A DNA stretch of 64,000 nucleotides from Tamarix chinensis (GCA_030549775.1 CM060172.1:126779122-126843121), one strand, 5' to 3'; shown: positions 49,081-62,215, counted from the first letter of the stretch. Program-made: numbers and translations. The notes: generated by a model not told the origin, from the sequence alone.

Positions 49081-51089
49081 ATTCTTTGAAGTATTAATCT
49101 TAAGATGATATTCTTAGCGAGGATTGTGAAGTGCTAGATTTGTTGTCACTACAAACTTGATGATGATGACTCATCCTTGGCTCCCTTTAGATCTGTTAGC
49201 TTAATATCATGCCTAACTAATATTATCCCTTGTTAGTTGTAAATTTAATAAAGCTTTAAAATATCCAATAGTTTCATAGGTTGTGACATAGGTCATAATA
49301 AATTTGTAATCTTTTGCCAAGAGCCATGATCTAACAATTTCATGATATATTTCATGTGTGTTGCATTTCAATAATTATGAACTCATTTTCTAATCTAAAC
49401 CATTTGGATGAAGTTAAAAATACCTTCTATTATGGCTTACTCATGCATCCTCCCATACCGGTACATCTGACTCATCTCCAACTCATCACACAAAATATTG
49501 TTCCAATAGGTGTTTCCTCAAATATATTCTTTATCATTGATTTGTTATGAGAGATGAGTCTAATTGATTAAGGCCTAAAAAAACCCGTATATTCTTTATC
49601 TTTTTAATTTTTACTTATATTAACCATAGTTGTTAATATTTAACGCGAGTTCTATATATTTTTAAAGTCATTTATTCCTTCTTAAATTACAACTAAATTT
49701 ATCAAATTGGATCAATTAGTTTATAACCACACATGGATTTGCTCTTCGTATTTATAAATTTGACAACTGAGATGTTTGATGTGGTGTTAAATGGAATTGA
49801 TTGTAATTTCTAGTAATGTGTTGTCATAGATTCTATGATATGCTAAGATACTATTATATTAGGAAAATTCAATCTACAATATGAAAATATTAAATATTCA
49901 TATAAATCAACATCAAAATAAATACTAGAAATATAATTTATATAATGAGTTAACTCAATTTTACTTGGTTGCAATTATTATAAATATATCACTTGTCATT
50001 AATTTAATTACAAAACAAAACTCACCATTGAAGATACACATTTTTAAGTAAATTTATAAAATTATAGTTACCCGTTTATATTAGCAATTAACTTATTATA
50101 CCATAATTCCATAAACAAATTGACAAACTATCTTTCAAATTTCAATCAATCTTGATTTTTAAGCTCCAACATCATTAATCATTCAATAAAAAAAAATTTA
50201 AGAGCATACATGCAGAAGATAAGGTGAGGATCCAATGAATTAATCTTAATGATCTACCAATTTTACAAAGAAACAAGTTTTAGCAAAAATAATGTATTTA
50301 ATTAATTGAGTGCAAAATAATGAGTTCAATATTTATGAATTGAAATTTCACTAAAATCTGAGAAGATATTTAAAATAAAATGGTTAAATATTGCTTTAGT
50401 TAAACTAAATTAAAAAAATGATATAATTTACGTATGAAATGGACTACTAGTCTATTGATATTATGAATTAAGGAGTAAAAAATCATATTACAAATGTTAA
50501 AGCTATAATTAACATAAAATTTTAAACTGAGTACAAATATATATACTATCACAAAATATTACTAACATACCAAATAACAAATATTGTCAAAGGGATTTAG
50601 TATTATAAAGTATAAAGATGCAAATGTTAAACATGATGTGAGTAAATTACATATATAATTTAGTCTCAAACTTTAATTAGGGTTATAAATACAAATAACT
50701 TGTACCTTTAAATAAAATAATAATTATAATTAATAATAATATTATATATATTATTATTAAATTTAAATACTATGAGAAAATAAAATCAAAATCTTACAAT
50801 GATTAAATTTTATTTAAAGTCTCATTTTTGACTCATTTTATTTTTTATACATTAGATACTAATTATTTTTTAAACATTTTGTCCCCTCTTAAATAATTCA
50901 CTTCTTATTTTTCTAAGCCTCTTAATTTTATATAAACTATAATGAGAGATTAGTTAAAATATTTCTAACTTTCTAGTAACTTTATTTTATTTTTTAAATA
51001 TTTTACCTAAATCTTATTTTTTCCTAAATATCTATATCTTATTTTCCCTCCAAATCTAATATATTATTTTTACCCCCAATTTCTACCCC
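49081..51089. other. AT-rich DNA without recognised gene
   Basis: No coding motif was seen on either strand. The part near 49100-49560 could be more of the LINE remnant but no domain is visible. Confidence 0.4.
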
Positions 51090-52175
51090 TCTGTGCCCCT
51101 AAATCTCTCTCCTTGTCTCCCTCCTTATCTCAGTCCACGTAAACTTTCGTCTCAAACCCATCCTCACCACCCCTCACCAGGTCACCCCATCTGCATTTAT
51201 ACATACGCATACATGCATACTCTCCAACCCTTTCCCCTCTCAGCCCTCCTCTGCATACATAACACACACATACACACACCACACCACCAAGCCCCAGCCA
51301 CCTCCTCCATTTCTGTGCCACCCAACCAACCACAACACTCCAGCCCATCCTCACCACCTCAGCATGCTCCCCTCCTTTTTCGTCCGTCTACCAGTGTACC
51401 ACCTAGCTCCAGCCTCCTTCCTCTGCACTTTCAACACCATCCATCACCATCATCACCACTCTAACCCAGCAGAATCGCCTAGCTCCTCCACCCTTCCTCC
51501 TTTTCTTCTTCCTTCCTTCATCTTCTTCCTACGTACTTACCACCACCACAGTACTACCACCTTCCACCAATCGATCCTACGCCACCTCCCTCCTTCTTCT
51601 CCTTCCTGGCCGAACATCATCCCCCATCTGTACCAACAACCCCAGCCTCTACACCATCCTTCTCCAATGGCACCACAACACCCAACCACTACCTTCCTCC
51701 TCTTCTCCCTTCTCCCCTGCCCACGCATGTATCCACCACTGCCATCCTCACCGTCAATCACTGCAGCCTCCAACTCCAACACTTCCTGCATAGCCAGCTC
51801 CCATCTCCACATCTAGCCACCTCAGGCTAGCCACCTCCAACCTTCGCCTTGCATGCCTCACCATCACCCCTCCAGCTACCCTTCTCCTTTCCTCCTACAC
51901 CACCCCAACCTCTGCACGCACCACCGCTGGCTTTCCTCCTCTCCTTCCTTGGTAGCCCTCCCTATCGAGCCTTCTTCTAGCCTTCACCTCGTCCCCATCA
52001 TAGCCCTTCCTATTTTCCCTACACACTCCACCGAGATAACACCGTAGCATCCAACAGCCACCAACTCCTCCTAGCAGAGCAACTCTGCATCCAACCCAGC
52101 CACCCAAGTCCCAACCAGCATCTACACCTCCCTGCAACCCCCCTTTTCCCTTGTGTGCATGGTTCACACTACGCA
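51090..52175. repeat. C/T-rich low-complexity segment
   Basis: About 1.1 kb rich in CCTCC, CACCAC and CTTCCT with a flat Pro/Ser/Thr/His-type translation. Resembles in bias the C/T-rich segments of the long LTRs, but its flanks do not match them. Open frames here are compositional. Confidence 0.55.
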
Positions 52176-52821
52176 TGTAGTAATAAATTGTTAAAATTTA
52201 ATAAAATCTAATATAATATTTGTGGTTAAAGTCTATAATTTCATTAAACATCTTGAATAACAACATTAACTATCTCTACATGATTATTTATTCCCCAAAT
52301 AGTATCCTCCTCTATGTAGATGGTCTATCTTTGTCTACACAATGCACATGATTCATCAACTTGTATATGTTTCTCTGCATATATTTTTTGGTGGGTATAA
52401 TTTCAACGCACCATCCCCATACAAAGTTTTTCACCCTTGGAAGAGTATCAACCTTCCACAACTTCTTTCACACCCTCTTAGATTGTCATTCTGATTGTAC
52501 AACCATTGCATTCAAAGCTTTTTGTCATAACACGTTTCAGGGTAGATCATACCATATGCATATCGTCCTTTGTAGTATAAAAGAAAAAAAAACATCTCAT
52601 CTCAAAAGAACCATGTTTGAGATGAGGAAAAAAAAACTATGTTTGCATGTTTGGTGGTCTAGTGGTGAGAAGTGGAAGGTTGAGGATTTCTTCCGCTACA
52701 AAGGGAGAAATTTAGTACAGATCAAATCTTCCTTCCACCCACCCCCTCATGCTTGCAAATGAGCTCTAAAACCTTGGTCCCTACAACATTAGCTAGTACC
52801 GGAGAAATAATCAAAACTTAT
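52176..52821 (-). pseudogene. Second LINE remnant (zf-RVT region) and flank
   Basis: On the minus strand about 52460-52290 reads WKVDTLPRVKNFVWGWC, then PTKKYMQRNI, then HCVDKDR. This fits the LINE pattern W(K/R)...P(K/R)V(K/R)(N/H)F(L/V)W..C...LPT. Stops follow. The remainder up to LTR C shows nothing definite. Confidence 0.5.
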
Positions 52822-53689
52822 TGTAATACCCTGTATTTTAAAATTCAATTTTATTAAGTTTAATTATTTTGTTAGCGTAAATTGATGTAAATATTTAATT
52901 ATTTTAATTTTAATTCGTTTTATGGATTTATCGACGATTTCGACTTCATAATTGAATTTAATTAATCGTTGTCGTTGCGGATGATTTTAAATAAGTTCGT
53001 TCACGACCATGATTTTATTATATTCACATGATTTCGATCTTCGGTTAAAAATATGTATTTCCGTTCTTTCTCGTATTTTGATTTTTAATATTTTATATTC
53101 GTTTTCGATTATAACTTCGTCGTGTGATTACGACTTTGTTTTGGAGTTATATTTCGTTAACGATATATATATTATTTAAATTATAAAATTTCCGTTTAAA
53201 ATAGTCAAATTTATTTTATCAATTTTATCCGTAGAAAATATTTCCGACATTGAATTTATTTGTTTCCGAAGTCATTAAAATCTTTGCAAAGTTTTAAATT
53301 AAAAGAGATTTACAAAGCTTATTTATGGATTTCTTTCTAAAATTAATTTCCTTCCGTTTTACCTTTTTTTTTGTTGCGGAAGATCAATTTCGGAAATTAT
53401 TTAAATTAGTCTCGGTTTATTAGAATTTAATTTAAATATTTACTTATATGTTTCTAAATACTATTTCGAGGTCTTATAATGTATTTCCATAAATAATATA
53501 AATTTTTAGGTTCATTGGTAAATTCTTCCGAAAATACTTCTAAAATTCTGTATATAGCTTTTATATCGATTTTAAGCCTTCGGAACCTTACGGAATGATT
53601 TTTTTTCGTTAATTAAATTTTAGATAAATTTTTCCAACAAAATTTTAAATGTTAGTATTTATTTATATATGAATATCTGCAAAAAAAAA

Positions 53690-54105
53690 ATAGAAATCCC
53701 GAAACCAGCCCCGACCCCCTTCTTCTTTTCCTTTCTCTCTTCTTCTCTCCCTTCTCTTCTCCTTCCCTTTCCCGACCTGTCTCTGTTCTGCACCCAAAAA
53801 CGCAGCCCTCATCTCCATCTTCTCCTTGCTTCTCCACGCTACCCGACCTCCAGCCGTCGCCGACCACAACCGCCGCACAACAGCCGCCGCAAATACTGCA
53901 GCAACAGCCGCAACAAATGCAGCCGAAGTGCAGCAGCAGCGCAGCAGCGGATGGAAGCAGTAGCAGCGAACAGGAGTGACACGCCGCCGCTTTCCGGTCA
54001 CCGTCGACGTTGCCCGACCACCGGCGAGCACTGTTCGACCTCCAGCGAAGCTTCTCCCGCCTTCTCTTGTCCCGATTTGCTAATTCTTGTTTGGTATAAA
54101 TTCTG
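53690..54105 (+). repeat. C/T-rich, then CAG/CCG-rich segment of LTR C
   Basis: A 145-codon open frame (53669-54106) spans it, but the sequence is low complexity (Ser/Pro/Leu, then Ala/Arg) and its counterparts in A and B are not conserved as protein. The position fits a transcribed leader; that is inference. Confidence 0.5.
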
Positions 54106-55959
54106 AAAACCCTAACATTGTAATTAATTAATTGAGTATGAATTAGCTCATGAAAAGATAAATTGATTGTTTGATTATGTATATATATGTTGTATGATTG
54201 ATTTAGAGTGGTTAATTGTGGTGTATTTGGTTGATTTGTGAAAATTGAATTTTTGGCCGGGTTATGCCCGATTTTTTTCGGATTCGTCCGATTTAGCTAC
54301 TTTGGGTAAATTGATTTTACAATATGTTGTGGAATGTATCTAATTTCATGTTGGAACTTTCAATTTGATAAATTTATGCCGAATTAATCGGAATTAACCT
54401 TCTATGTCAAAATCCGTGTGTGATGAAATTGGGTTGCATAATTGAATCGTTTTACTCAATCGATTTTGTAATATCGTTTGAAATGTATTTAATTTTATAT
54501 CCGAAGTGTTGATTTGGGAAAATTGTATGAAATTGATCAGAATTGGATTTTTAGGTCAAAACTCTTACGGGTTTAAATTGGATTGTGTAATCGGATTGTT
54601 TTATTCAATTGATTATACAATTTATATTAGAATACATTTAATTACATTTCTGAATCGTCAATTTATATATTTTAGCAAGAATTAATCGAATTTGCGTTCC
54701 GGGCTTAAAAACTTTAATTGTGTAAATTGGGTATTTCCTTTATTGGTTTTGATCAATTGATTACATGTTATGTTATAAAATATGTCTAATTGCATTTTAA
54801 AACATTCAATTTAATTAAATTTATAGAATTTAATCGAATTGCATTTTCGGGCCTAAAACCCTATATTTCAAATGAAATTATGAAATTGATTATTTGTATG
54901 GTCATTTTTTCTAAAATTGAATTTATAGAAATAGGTGAAATGATCTCATATGCATTCTAATACCTTCGATTGTAATTAGTTGATTTGAATTATTCGAATT
55001 TATGTCATGGGTTGTGAAACACTAATTTCGGAAACCGATAGTCTCAAGTTGGCTACTCAGAAGATTACTTTTGTTAAAATTGATTATTTAGATTTATTTA
55101 AAATTAGTTTAATAGTACTCTTAAGCTATCAATTTGAGATAATAAAAGTTAATTAGTAGGTTCGTAGTGTGGGCATTAAAAGCCCTAATTTTCGGAGACG
55201 GTTTTATATAATTAATTATGCTATGCTTCTTTTACCTAATCGATTTCGGTATTTGACTTTAAATCATTTGAATTATGTTTTTATCTTATCGGGTTAGATT
55301 TGATTCTATGCAAAAGGTTGGTTGTCCTTTGGATTGTAAAACCTAGTGAATAAGTCATTTTTGATAAAATAACTTATAATCTATTATTCTTTCCCCGACT
55401 TTCCAAATCAATTTGAAATGTTCCAAGTGATGAGTGTTAATCCGATTTGGTTGATATTTAATTTTAAATCTTAATCGAGCTACGCTCGCAAGTCATAGGT
55501 TTTATGCACGTTTTTCAAGAAAGGTTGTTTGTGTCCGTTTGTGTTGATTTTATTCTAATTGAATTGTTGATCGATAAGATAGTTTCTAACCTAGTTTCGA
55601 TTTCCATCGGTGATCTAGGAAAACATTCTCGTGGATTGTCGAGCTTTTGATAACTCTCTCTTTCTCAATTTGCTTAGCTAGCTTCGGACTTAGGTAAGTC
55701 ATTACTTACCTTTAGTTATGACGGATTCTCAATGTATGTCTGCTTGGAGTAAAAGGTGGTGATGATGATTATCAATTATTTAATTATGTCAAGCATATGC
55801 TATGTTCTATATGGCAATTGCATGAATATATGGATTTGTAGCCTCAATACAACGCGTGTTAATATGACGCTTGGATATTATACGTGTGTAAGTGTGTGAA
55901 GGGCTGAGTATGAATTGAAATTGCATGATACCTTATGCTGTATTTTATGCCATGGACTC

Positions 55960-56155
55960 ATTCGGCTTTAATGCTCCTAAAGTTATTCGGCTTTAATGCC
56001 TCATGAATTGGATCGGCTTTAATGCCTCTGGAATCGATCGACTTTAATGCCACTTAAATTGATCGGCTTTAATGCCATTTGGATTGGTTCGGCTTTAACG
56101 CCGCTTGGATGGTTCGGCTTTAATGCCACTTGGCTTTAATGCCATTTGAAATTGA
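55960..56155 (+). repeat. Tandem 'ggctttaatgcc' repeat in LTR C
   Basis: About seven units of 20-30 bp with the core CGGCTTTAATGCC(T/A)C. A single diverged copy ('ttggctttaatgcttcatg') is in E copy 2 near 61550. Confidence 0.75.
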
Positions 56156-57050
56156 TATAATAATGGAACGTCATTATGTTGATGGATGTGAGCTAAGTGC
56201 TGTTATGTGGGCCTGATTTATGATTGACTAAATTCGTGAATAAAATATTAATCACTTAAAGTGAAAGATCTTGAGTTGGGACTTGTATCACTCGGGGTAG
56301 CTATCCGAGTTAGGTTTGGTATTCACTTGGTACCATTCCGGTGTTTTTCTATTCTGTGATCCCGGGTGCCTTACGAGGTTCGGAGAGGCCTTCTTCTACT
56401 CTATAGGTGTCTCGATATATTTCGGCCCTATAGGGGGTATGCATACTTAAGTGATTAGGTGTCCTATTTATTGGTGGTCTGGTTACGTTTCTGGGCGGGC
56501 CAGCTAGGGCTAGTACCGTTCGAGTACTAGATTAGTTGTTACGATCTTTGAGTCTCCATCCTCAAGAAAATATAATTAAACAATTGTGATTACAATAAAG
56601 GAATATAATAATCATGAATTATTCGGCTTTGCCTCTTGGACTCTATGTTCTATTTCCTATTCATGTCTCTTGATTCTATCTTACAATAATGTTTCCATAT
56701 GACAAACGTCCACATTCAATTATCATATGATCTATTATTTAAAGCACATGTGAGACTTGTGTGTAGAATGATACCTTCTAGGGTAGTGTGTGATTCGTTG
56801 CATGTGATTATGATTTTCTTGTAAGCTTGTACCTTATGTATTGTTATGTCTAGTCATGTATTATAAGCGTGAGTCTGTGACTCCATGTTTTATGGTGTGT
56901 GTATCATATGTATAATCGAGCATGAATTAATGTATGAGTAGAATGACGTATGTATCGCATGTATAATTGAACATAAGTATTGTAAGCTGAATGTTGCCTT
57001 ATCTTATATGTATTATGTTTCTTTCCAAGAGTAGGGTAGTCTTGATTTAC

Positions 57051-57071
57051 TCAGTACCGAACCCGTACTGA
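57051..57071. promoter_or_regulatory. Conserved palindrome of the long LTRs (copy in C)
   Basis: TCAGTAC-CGAACCC-GTACTGA, about 610 bases before the LTR end. Arms identical to those in LTRs A and B. Confidence 0.45.
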
Positions 57072-59659
57072 TACTACCTTGATTGTTTGGGTCCTGTGAT
57101 GATCCATTGATGGTGGGGAGCAGACCATTTGTGCAGGTTCAATATTAAATATGTTATTGTTGGGAGGAATAGTTTCCTTGGATTTTGAGGGTAGGTTATC
57201 CGGTGATTCGATTTGGCAAATAAAGTTGGCTCCACTGTTGGGATGCCCCTTGGTTCTCTTTTCAGATTTTATTGTATCTTAAATGTATTATTTTGGTGTA
57301 TAAATCATTCATCTGATTTGTATTTAGTTGGTTTGTGATTTGTGGGAGATGTATTTGGATTTAATATCCTTTATCTTTTTAAGTTTTAAAGTCCAGGATT
57401 ACTTTATAGGTTTCTGTTGATTTATTCAACGATAATTTTATCCAGCGACATTGTTCACTTTCCATCTGTATGTAGATATCTCCTTGTGGGAGTTTATTCT
57501 CACTGCATAGATGTTGGTTGAATTTTATTGGACAGGTTTTAGCCTTGCATATAGCATTAGATATATGGTGGACATTTATCTTGTGTTAGGTGTGGCGGTA
57601 ACATTTCCCAAATTGTGTTTTAGCTTCCGCATTATTCTTTTAAATTCGAAATTTTTCAAGAGTGAAATTTGGGGGTGTTACACTTATTATAATACAGTAT
57701 GCATTAGTTTATTTCTATTACTTTAGTAGAATTAAATACTATTTAATGAATAAATTTCTAGGATTTTTCCTTCAACAAAAATTATTCATTTTTCCAAATT
57801 CCATAACCATAAATCATAATTTTATAAAATAATATTTTTTTGTATAAATACAATATCTTTTACCTTTATGTATATTAATATGCAATAAAATTTATATTAT
57901 TTACCTAATACATTAGTTGTAATAACACGTTATCTCAAACCTTAATTATCATACATGATTAATCTCGTAATACATTTCTAGAAAAACTTCTATTATCAGT
58001 TTTTATTCCTTTTTATTTATTTTTAATGTTTGGTTGATTATTTCTTATGTATGCTGAAAACACATTTTATTGAGATTATTATAATTGTTGTGCTTTCACT
58101 TTTATCAACCCATTCAAAATTTTCAAACCAATCCAAAAATATTTTTTAGAGCTCATCCATCTATTATGTTCATTCATGTTTCTCCTATTTTCTTTGAATC
58201 ATTAAATCACAAAAAAAAAAGATTGTTAACAAGATTAGACAATTTTAGCGATTTTGTCATTTTTTTATCCATTGGTCATCAAATGAATTATGAGACCAAA
58301 TATTTATATGTATTTGGTTTTCTAAAAATATTTTACATCAATCAATGTGGCAATTTTTGAACCCATTGTTATTTGTTTTATGTATAAGTGGAAAAACCTA
58401 TTTCCATGATTTATTTGTCTGTGCCATTTTTTCTCATTTTTTTTATCTATTTGTATTCAAAACAACTCCAATACCCAATATTTTTATGTATTTGAATTCC
58501 TAAAGTTATTTCACATATTTTCATAAATTTTCATGATTTTTAGAATTCAATTGACATTTTTCTCAATAAACATCAATTATTGGACTCTATTACAATTTTA
58601 TTAATAAAAATAAATTATAATCAATCCTATAACCATTATTTTAATCATAACTATACTTATAAATATAAAAAAAAAAAAAAAACTAACTTATTTAACTTTC
58701 ATCTAAAGTACCATAATTATAATTTTATAGCAATTATTTTACACACTCAACCATAGTCTAATCTCTCTCTTATACCCATAATCCTATTTCTCAAGTGAGG
58801 CTGAAGTCAAACAAAAAACTAACTCCACACTCTTTCCTATCATATCTCACTTTATTTTTGCTAAATTATTCCTTCCATATTACAAAGCACACATAATATT
58901 ATAGATTTTCAGTAGAGTGCAAAGCTGATTCTTTCCCATTTTGAACAACTCATTCTCTCTATCCGATTATCCTCTTCCTTTTTTTTTTCATTTCAAAGAT
59001 TTTATTGCATAATCAAACTTGATTCCCTTTACTCCTTGAAAATTGATCCTTATCACCATAATTTTTAACCCCAATTCTCATTTCCAATTAGATACCACTA
59101 TCGACAAACTAGGCTATTTTCATGACTCCCAGCTGAGTTCATGCCTCTGTTTGGCATTCTTGCTCTATGATTCTTCTTATAATTTATACCGGATATTGTT
59201 CCTTGCATGCTTAGGTATATTTAACACTCACTTTCCTCCCAAAATGTTATATACCCAAACTCAAAACCCAAACCAAAAACCAAACTTATTAAAAAATAAG
59301 TATATTAGTGTAATAAATTTATATTAAGTAATAAAAATATAAAGGAAAATAAATCTTGGCATAAAAAGGTGTTTTTTAATTATGATAATAACAATACAAA
59401 TAATGATGATAATAGAAATAATACAAATAATAAATTTATCATGCTTTTTATGCCGTGTTTTTTTTTCATTTTGTATTATTATTAGTTTATATTAATTAAT
59501 TATCAATAAAAAATAAAATTAGAAAATTAAGATATATATATATATATATGAATTTGGTTTTATGTTTAGGTGTATAGCATTAGTGATTTTCCCCCAATAC
59601 CATGGTTTCATCACCTTCTTTTTCCTCTCAATTTCTCTTTTTAGCAAGCCTTGCAACAT

Positions 59660-59700
59660 GTTGCTCTCTCTCTCTCTTTGTGTGTGTGTGTGTGTGTTTA
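59660..59700 (+). repeat. (CT)n(GT)n compound microsatellite
   Basis: About seven CT units followed by 'ttgtgtgtgtgtgtgtgtgt'. Confidence 0.9.
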
Positions 59701-60050
59701 TGTGTGTTTGGTTGACTTGTATGCCAATTGTTGTTTTCAACCTTCTTCCCCTCTCTTTCCCTCATATTTTTCTTGCCTTATAAAATCTTGAGTCAAGCTT
59801 TTCCATCCTCTTGTTGTTGGTTATTCTACTCTTCTAATTTCCTCCATTTCAATTCCTTTCTTTCCTTTTTTTTCCCCTATTTATTAATGTTGGTTTTATC
59901 TAACTCTTTTATCTTATATTCTTGAAGGTGACCAAGTGGTTTAGAGAAGGAGTTGTTTGATTTCTTATTTTAGCTTTACTAAGGAGCTTAAGAATTTTGA
60001 TAACTAAACTAACCTTTAGAATTAGAATTTTGTGCTAGTTGTATTATGTA

Positions 60051-60510
60051 ACTCCATGCAAGGGCTATCCTAAGCACTTTTAGATTGATCATCTGACCCT
60101 ATAGATCAACACGAATCATTTCAACACTTCTTTTCCTCACTCAAGCACTTCCCTATAAATTTTCAGAAAATTTTTAAAAGTTCTAAGGAGGATCACCTAT
60201 CCTAAAAATTGATAAAAGACAAGCATGCTTAACTGTGGAGTTTTTAGGACAGAATCACTAAAAGGATGATGTATCATGTTGATATAAGTAGATATATTAA
60301 TCCTTCTAACACTCTTCTCAATTTGGGGGGTATCACATTCACCCACACTTAAGAAATCAACGTCCCATAAAAATTGCTTCATTGCAAACACGCTTAATTG
60401 TATAGTTTTTAGGATGGATTCACTAAAAGGATGGTATACCATATTGACATAATTAGCCGCATTAATCCTTATAACACTCCTCTCAATTTGAGAGTATCGC
60501 ATATTAGATG
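60051..60510 (-). mobile_element. Cassandra-like TRIM retrotransposon carrying 5S rRNA-derived sequence
   Basis: Absent from D/E copy 1, so it is an insertion; flanks TATTATGTA / TATTATATG suggest a short imperfect duplication. On the minus strand it holds ACTCCACAGTTAAGCATGCTTG, then AGGATAGGTGATCCTCCTTAGAA. These match 5S rRNA (AACTCCGCAGTTAAGCGTGC and AGGATGGGTGACCTCCTGGGAA) at the region of the internal RNA polymerase III promoter. A second, more diverged unit (AATTAAGCGTGTTTGC) lies about 164 bp away, with TGTGATACCCCCC between, consistent with two small LTRs. Cassandra elements are non-coding and found across vascular plants. Confidence 0.75.
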
Positions 60511-62114
60511 TTATTATATGCAAGATTAGCTTTGTTTTAATTATAAGCATGAAGTAATATCTTGGAAAATAATATATGACATGTGTATGTTGCTATATTA
60601 TGTGTATAAGCATGAAACTTTGATGAAAGAATGATTTGTGTGATTTTCATATGTTTATATCTTCTAGAAATGTGATGAATATCTAGTGGAGTTGTGATAA
60701 TGTGTAGTATAGTTGTGGTGAATATTTAGTAGAGTCATAATGAATATGCCTAGATTCGAGTAGTTTAGCTCTCATCCTTGTTATTTTATGTGATTTTTGG
60801 TTGTTTTAAATTTATCTAAGTATGTCATCGTATGTATAATAAGGTATAGAAGATAGGTTATGAATTTTGGATCATTTAGAATTGAAATGATTTTTTTAAA
60901 GGTTTTGGACATACTTAGCTGGGGTATATTGGGCATAATAAATTATTTTTTAAAGTTTAAAGTGTGTCATTTTATTCTTTGGGTCTTTTACATAAATTTT
61001 GGTTTATAATATATTAGGTTTTGATGTTGTTTAGAGTAAGCTATGAACTTATAAGTTTAAGGTGAATTTATGTGAATAAGGGTATTTTGTCCAATACACT
61101 TAAATTCTATAAATTTTGTGCCTAAGTAACTATTTGGTTAATAAAATAAGTTAAATGGATAAGTATGTCACTTGGGTCATATTTGAGAGACTTTAAGTAA
61201 AATGATTAATTATGCAAAAGAGGGGGGGAGAGTAAGTTTGGATATATTGAGTAATCTTAGTATTTTTTAAACTTGATGTCCATATTTATGTTTCATCCCT
61301 AGGAAAATAATAGGCTAAGTATAAATATTTTAGCATGAAATATACCTCTCTTAATCCTAAATTAAGTTAAGTAACCTTATAAGAATTATTCATTTTATGT
61401 GCCTTTAGATTAGGTTATTTGATTTAGCCATCTATGTGAAACCTTGGTCATTTTAGATGTTAACTATTGAACCATGTCTTGAATAATTGGAGTTATTGTG
61501 CATTGACACCTAATTTTATTGGACCTTTCATGGCATAAAAGTTGGCTTTAATGCTTCATGTATTCAATTGGACCTTACTAATATATTAACGGGCATTTGT
61601 ACTCTAAATGGTTGGGTCTTAATCTCTCTATGGATCAAGTGTGTGGATAGTATCGGAGCTTAATAAAATAATTAATTTATGTTCATAGAAATTATTAAGT
61701 GATATTCTATGAGCATTGGTTTGTTTTTGATCTAAATCCACTACAAGAAAAAGTACTTATCATAACGACAGTTGTACATCGCTGCTACAAATATATTTGA
61801 GCGATGAAAAATTATAGCTACAAATGTACTAACAATGATATAATATAAGAGGAGATTTTTCGTCGTTGTAAAATGTAGCAAAAAATTTTTCCCTCAAAAT
61901 AAATTTTTATTTTTATTTTATTACACTTATAGCAATGATATGGTATTACCACGACAATTTTAGATGAAAAAATTGGTGGTTCAATTTTCCAGGCAAAAAT
62001 CTTGCAGTCAACGTTCACAACGTTGTCGTTGGAAATATTTTTAACAAAAACAACATATGACCTGCACATTCTTTGTTAAAAGCCGTAACTGGAAGTGCTT
62101 GTAGTGACGTCATA

Positions 62115-62215
62115 TACGCCACTATAAAAACACGTAAAAAATGTCCACCTAGTTATTCATTTCTTCGTCTCCTCTACTCGTCTCTCTTGCTTGACTCCGG
62201 CAGTTAGTCTATCTT
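62115..62215 (+). promoter_or_regulatory. Promoter-like stretch of CACTA3
   Basis: CTATAAAAAC (about 62122) followed by a C/T-rich leader ('cttcgtctcctctactcgtc'), the same arrangement as in CACTA1. Position only; no direct evidence of use. Confidence 0.4.

Larger units (their letters stand above)
52822..57682 (+). mobile_element. Solo LTR C, 4861 bp, plus strand
   Basis: Starts TGTAATACCCTG and ends GGGGGTGTTACA, flanked by the perfect 5-bp duplication CTTAT (52817-52821 and 57683-57687). No gag-pol or second LTR, hence a solo LTR. Order on the sense strand: AT-rich 0.87 kb, C/T-rich segment (53690-54105), AT-rich middle, GGCTTTAATGCC repeats (55960-56150), 'taatcacttaaagtgaaag', the TCAGTAC palindrome and GTGTGGCGGTAAC near the 3' end. 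The last features are shared with LTRs A and B read on the minus strand. Confidence 0.9.
57688..61738 (+). mobile_element. Long LTR relative, E copy 2, plus strand
   Basis: Aligns with D/E copy 1 from about 58060 to 61010, including 'gaccaagtgg' near 59930 and the 'gatgaatat...agtagagtc' block near 60720. Beyond that it continues with a 'ggctttaatg' copy near 61550 and 'attattaagtgatattc', recalling LTR C. Interrupted by a Cassandra-like element (60051-60510) and cut on the right by CACTA3. Solo LTR C lies at its left edge. No coding domains. Confidence 0.6.

Noticed and set aside
51093..52176. Several 60-150 codon frames on both strands
   Set aside because: All come from the C/T-rich low-complexity segment; no start context, domain or splice pattern supports a gene.
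52640..52700. tRNA-derived SINE suggested by GGTGGTCTAGTGGT and GGTTGAGGATT
   Set aside because: The A-box and B-box-like motifs are only about 20 bases apart, too close, and no poly(A) tail or duplication was seen.
60197..60550. 117-codon minus-strand frame with two similar halves
   Set aside because: The two halves are the two units of the 5S-derived Cassandra-like element, which is non-coding.
3536..61738. D/E copy 1 and E copy 2 as the two LTRs of one retrotransposon
   Set aside because: They are 54 kb apart with unrelated nested elements and an intact host gene between them, no shared gag-pol, and different flanks.
61739..62106. Short complete CACTA MITE ending at GCTTGTAGTG
   Set aside because: The right flank (ACG) does not match the left (ATC), and a promoter-like stretch and transposase domain follow, so the inner GTAGTG is more likely a subterminal repeat of a larger element. 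Not fully excluded.
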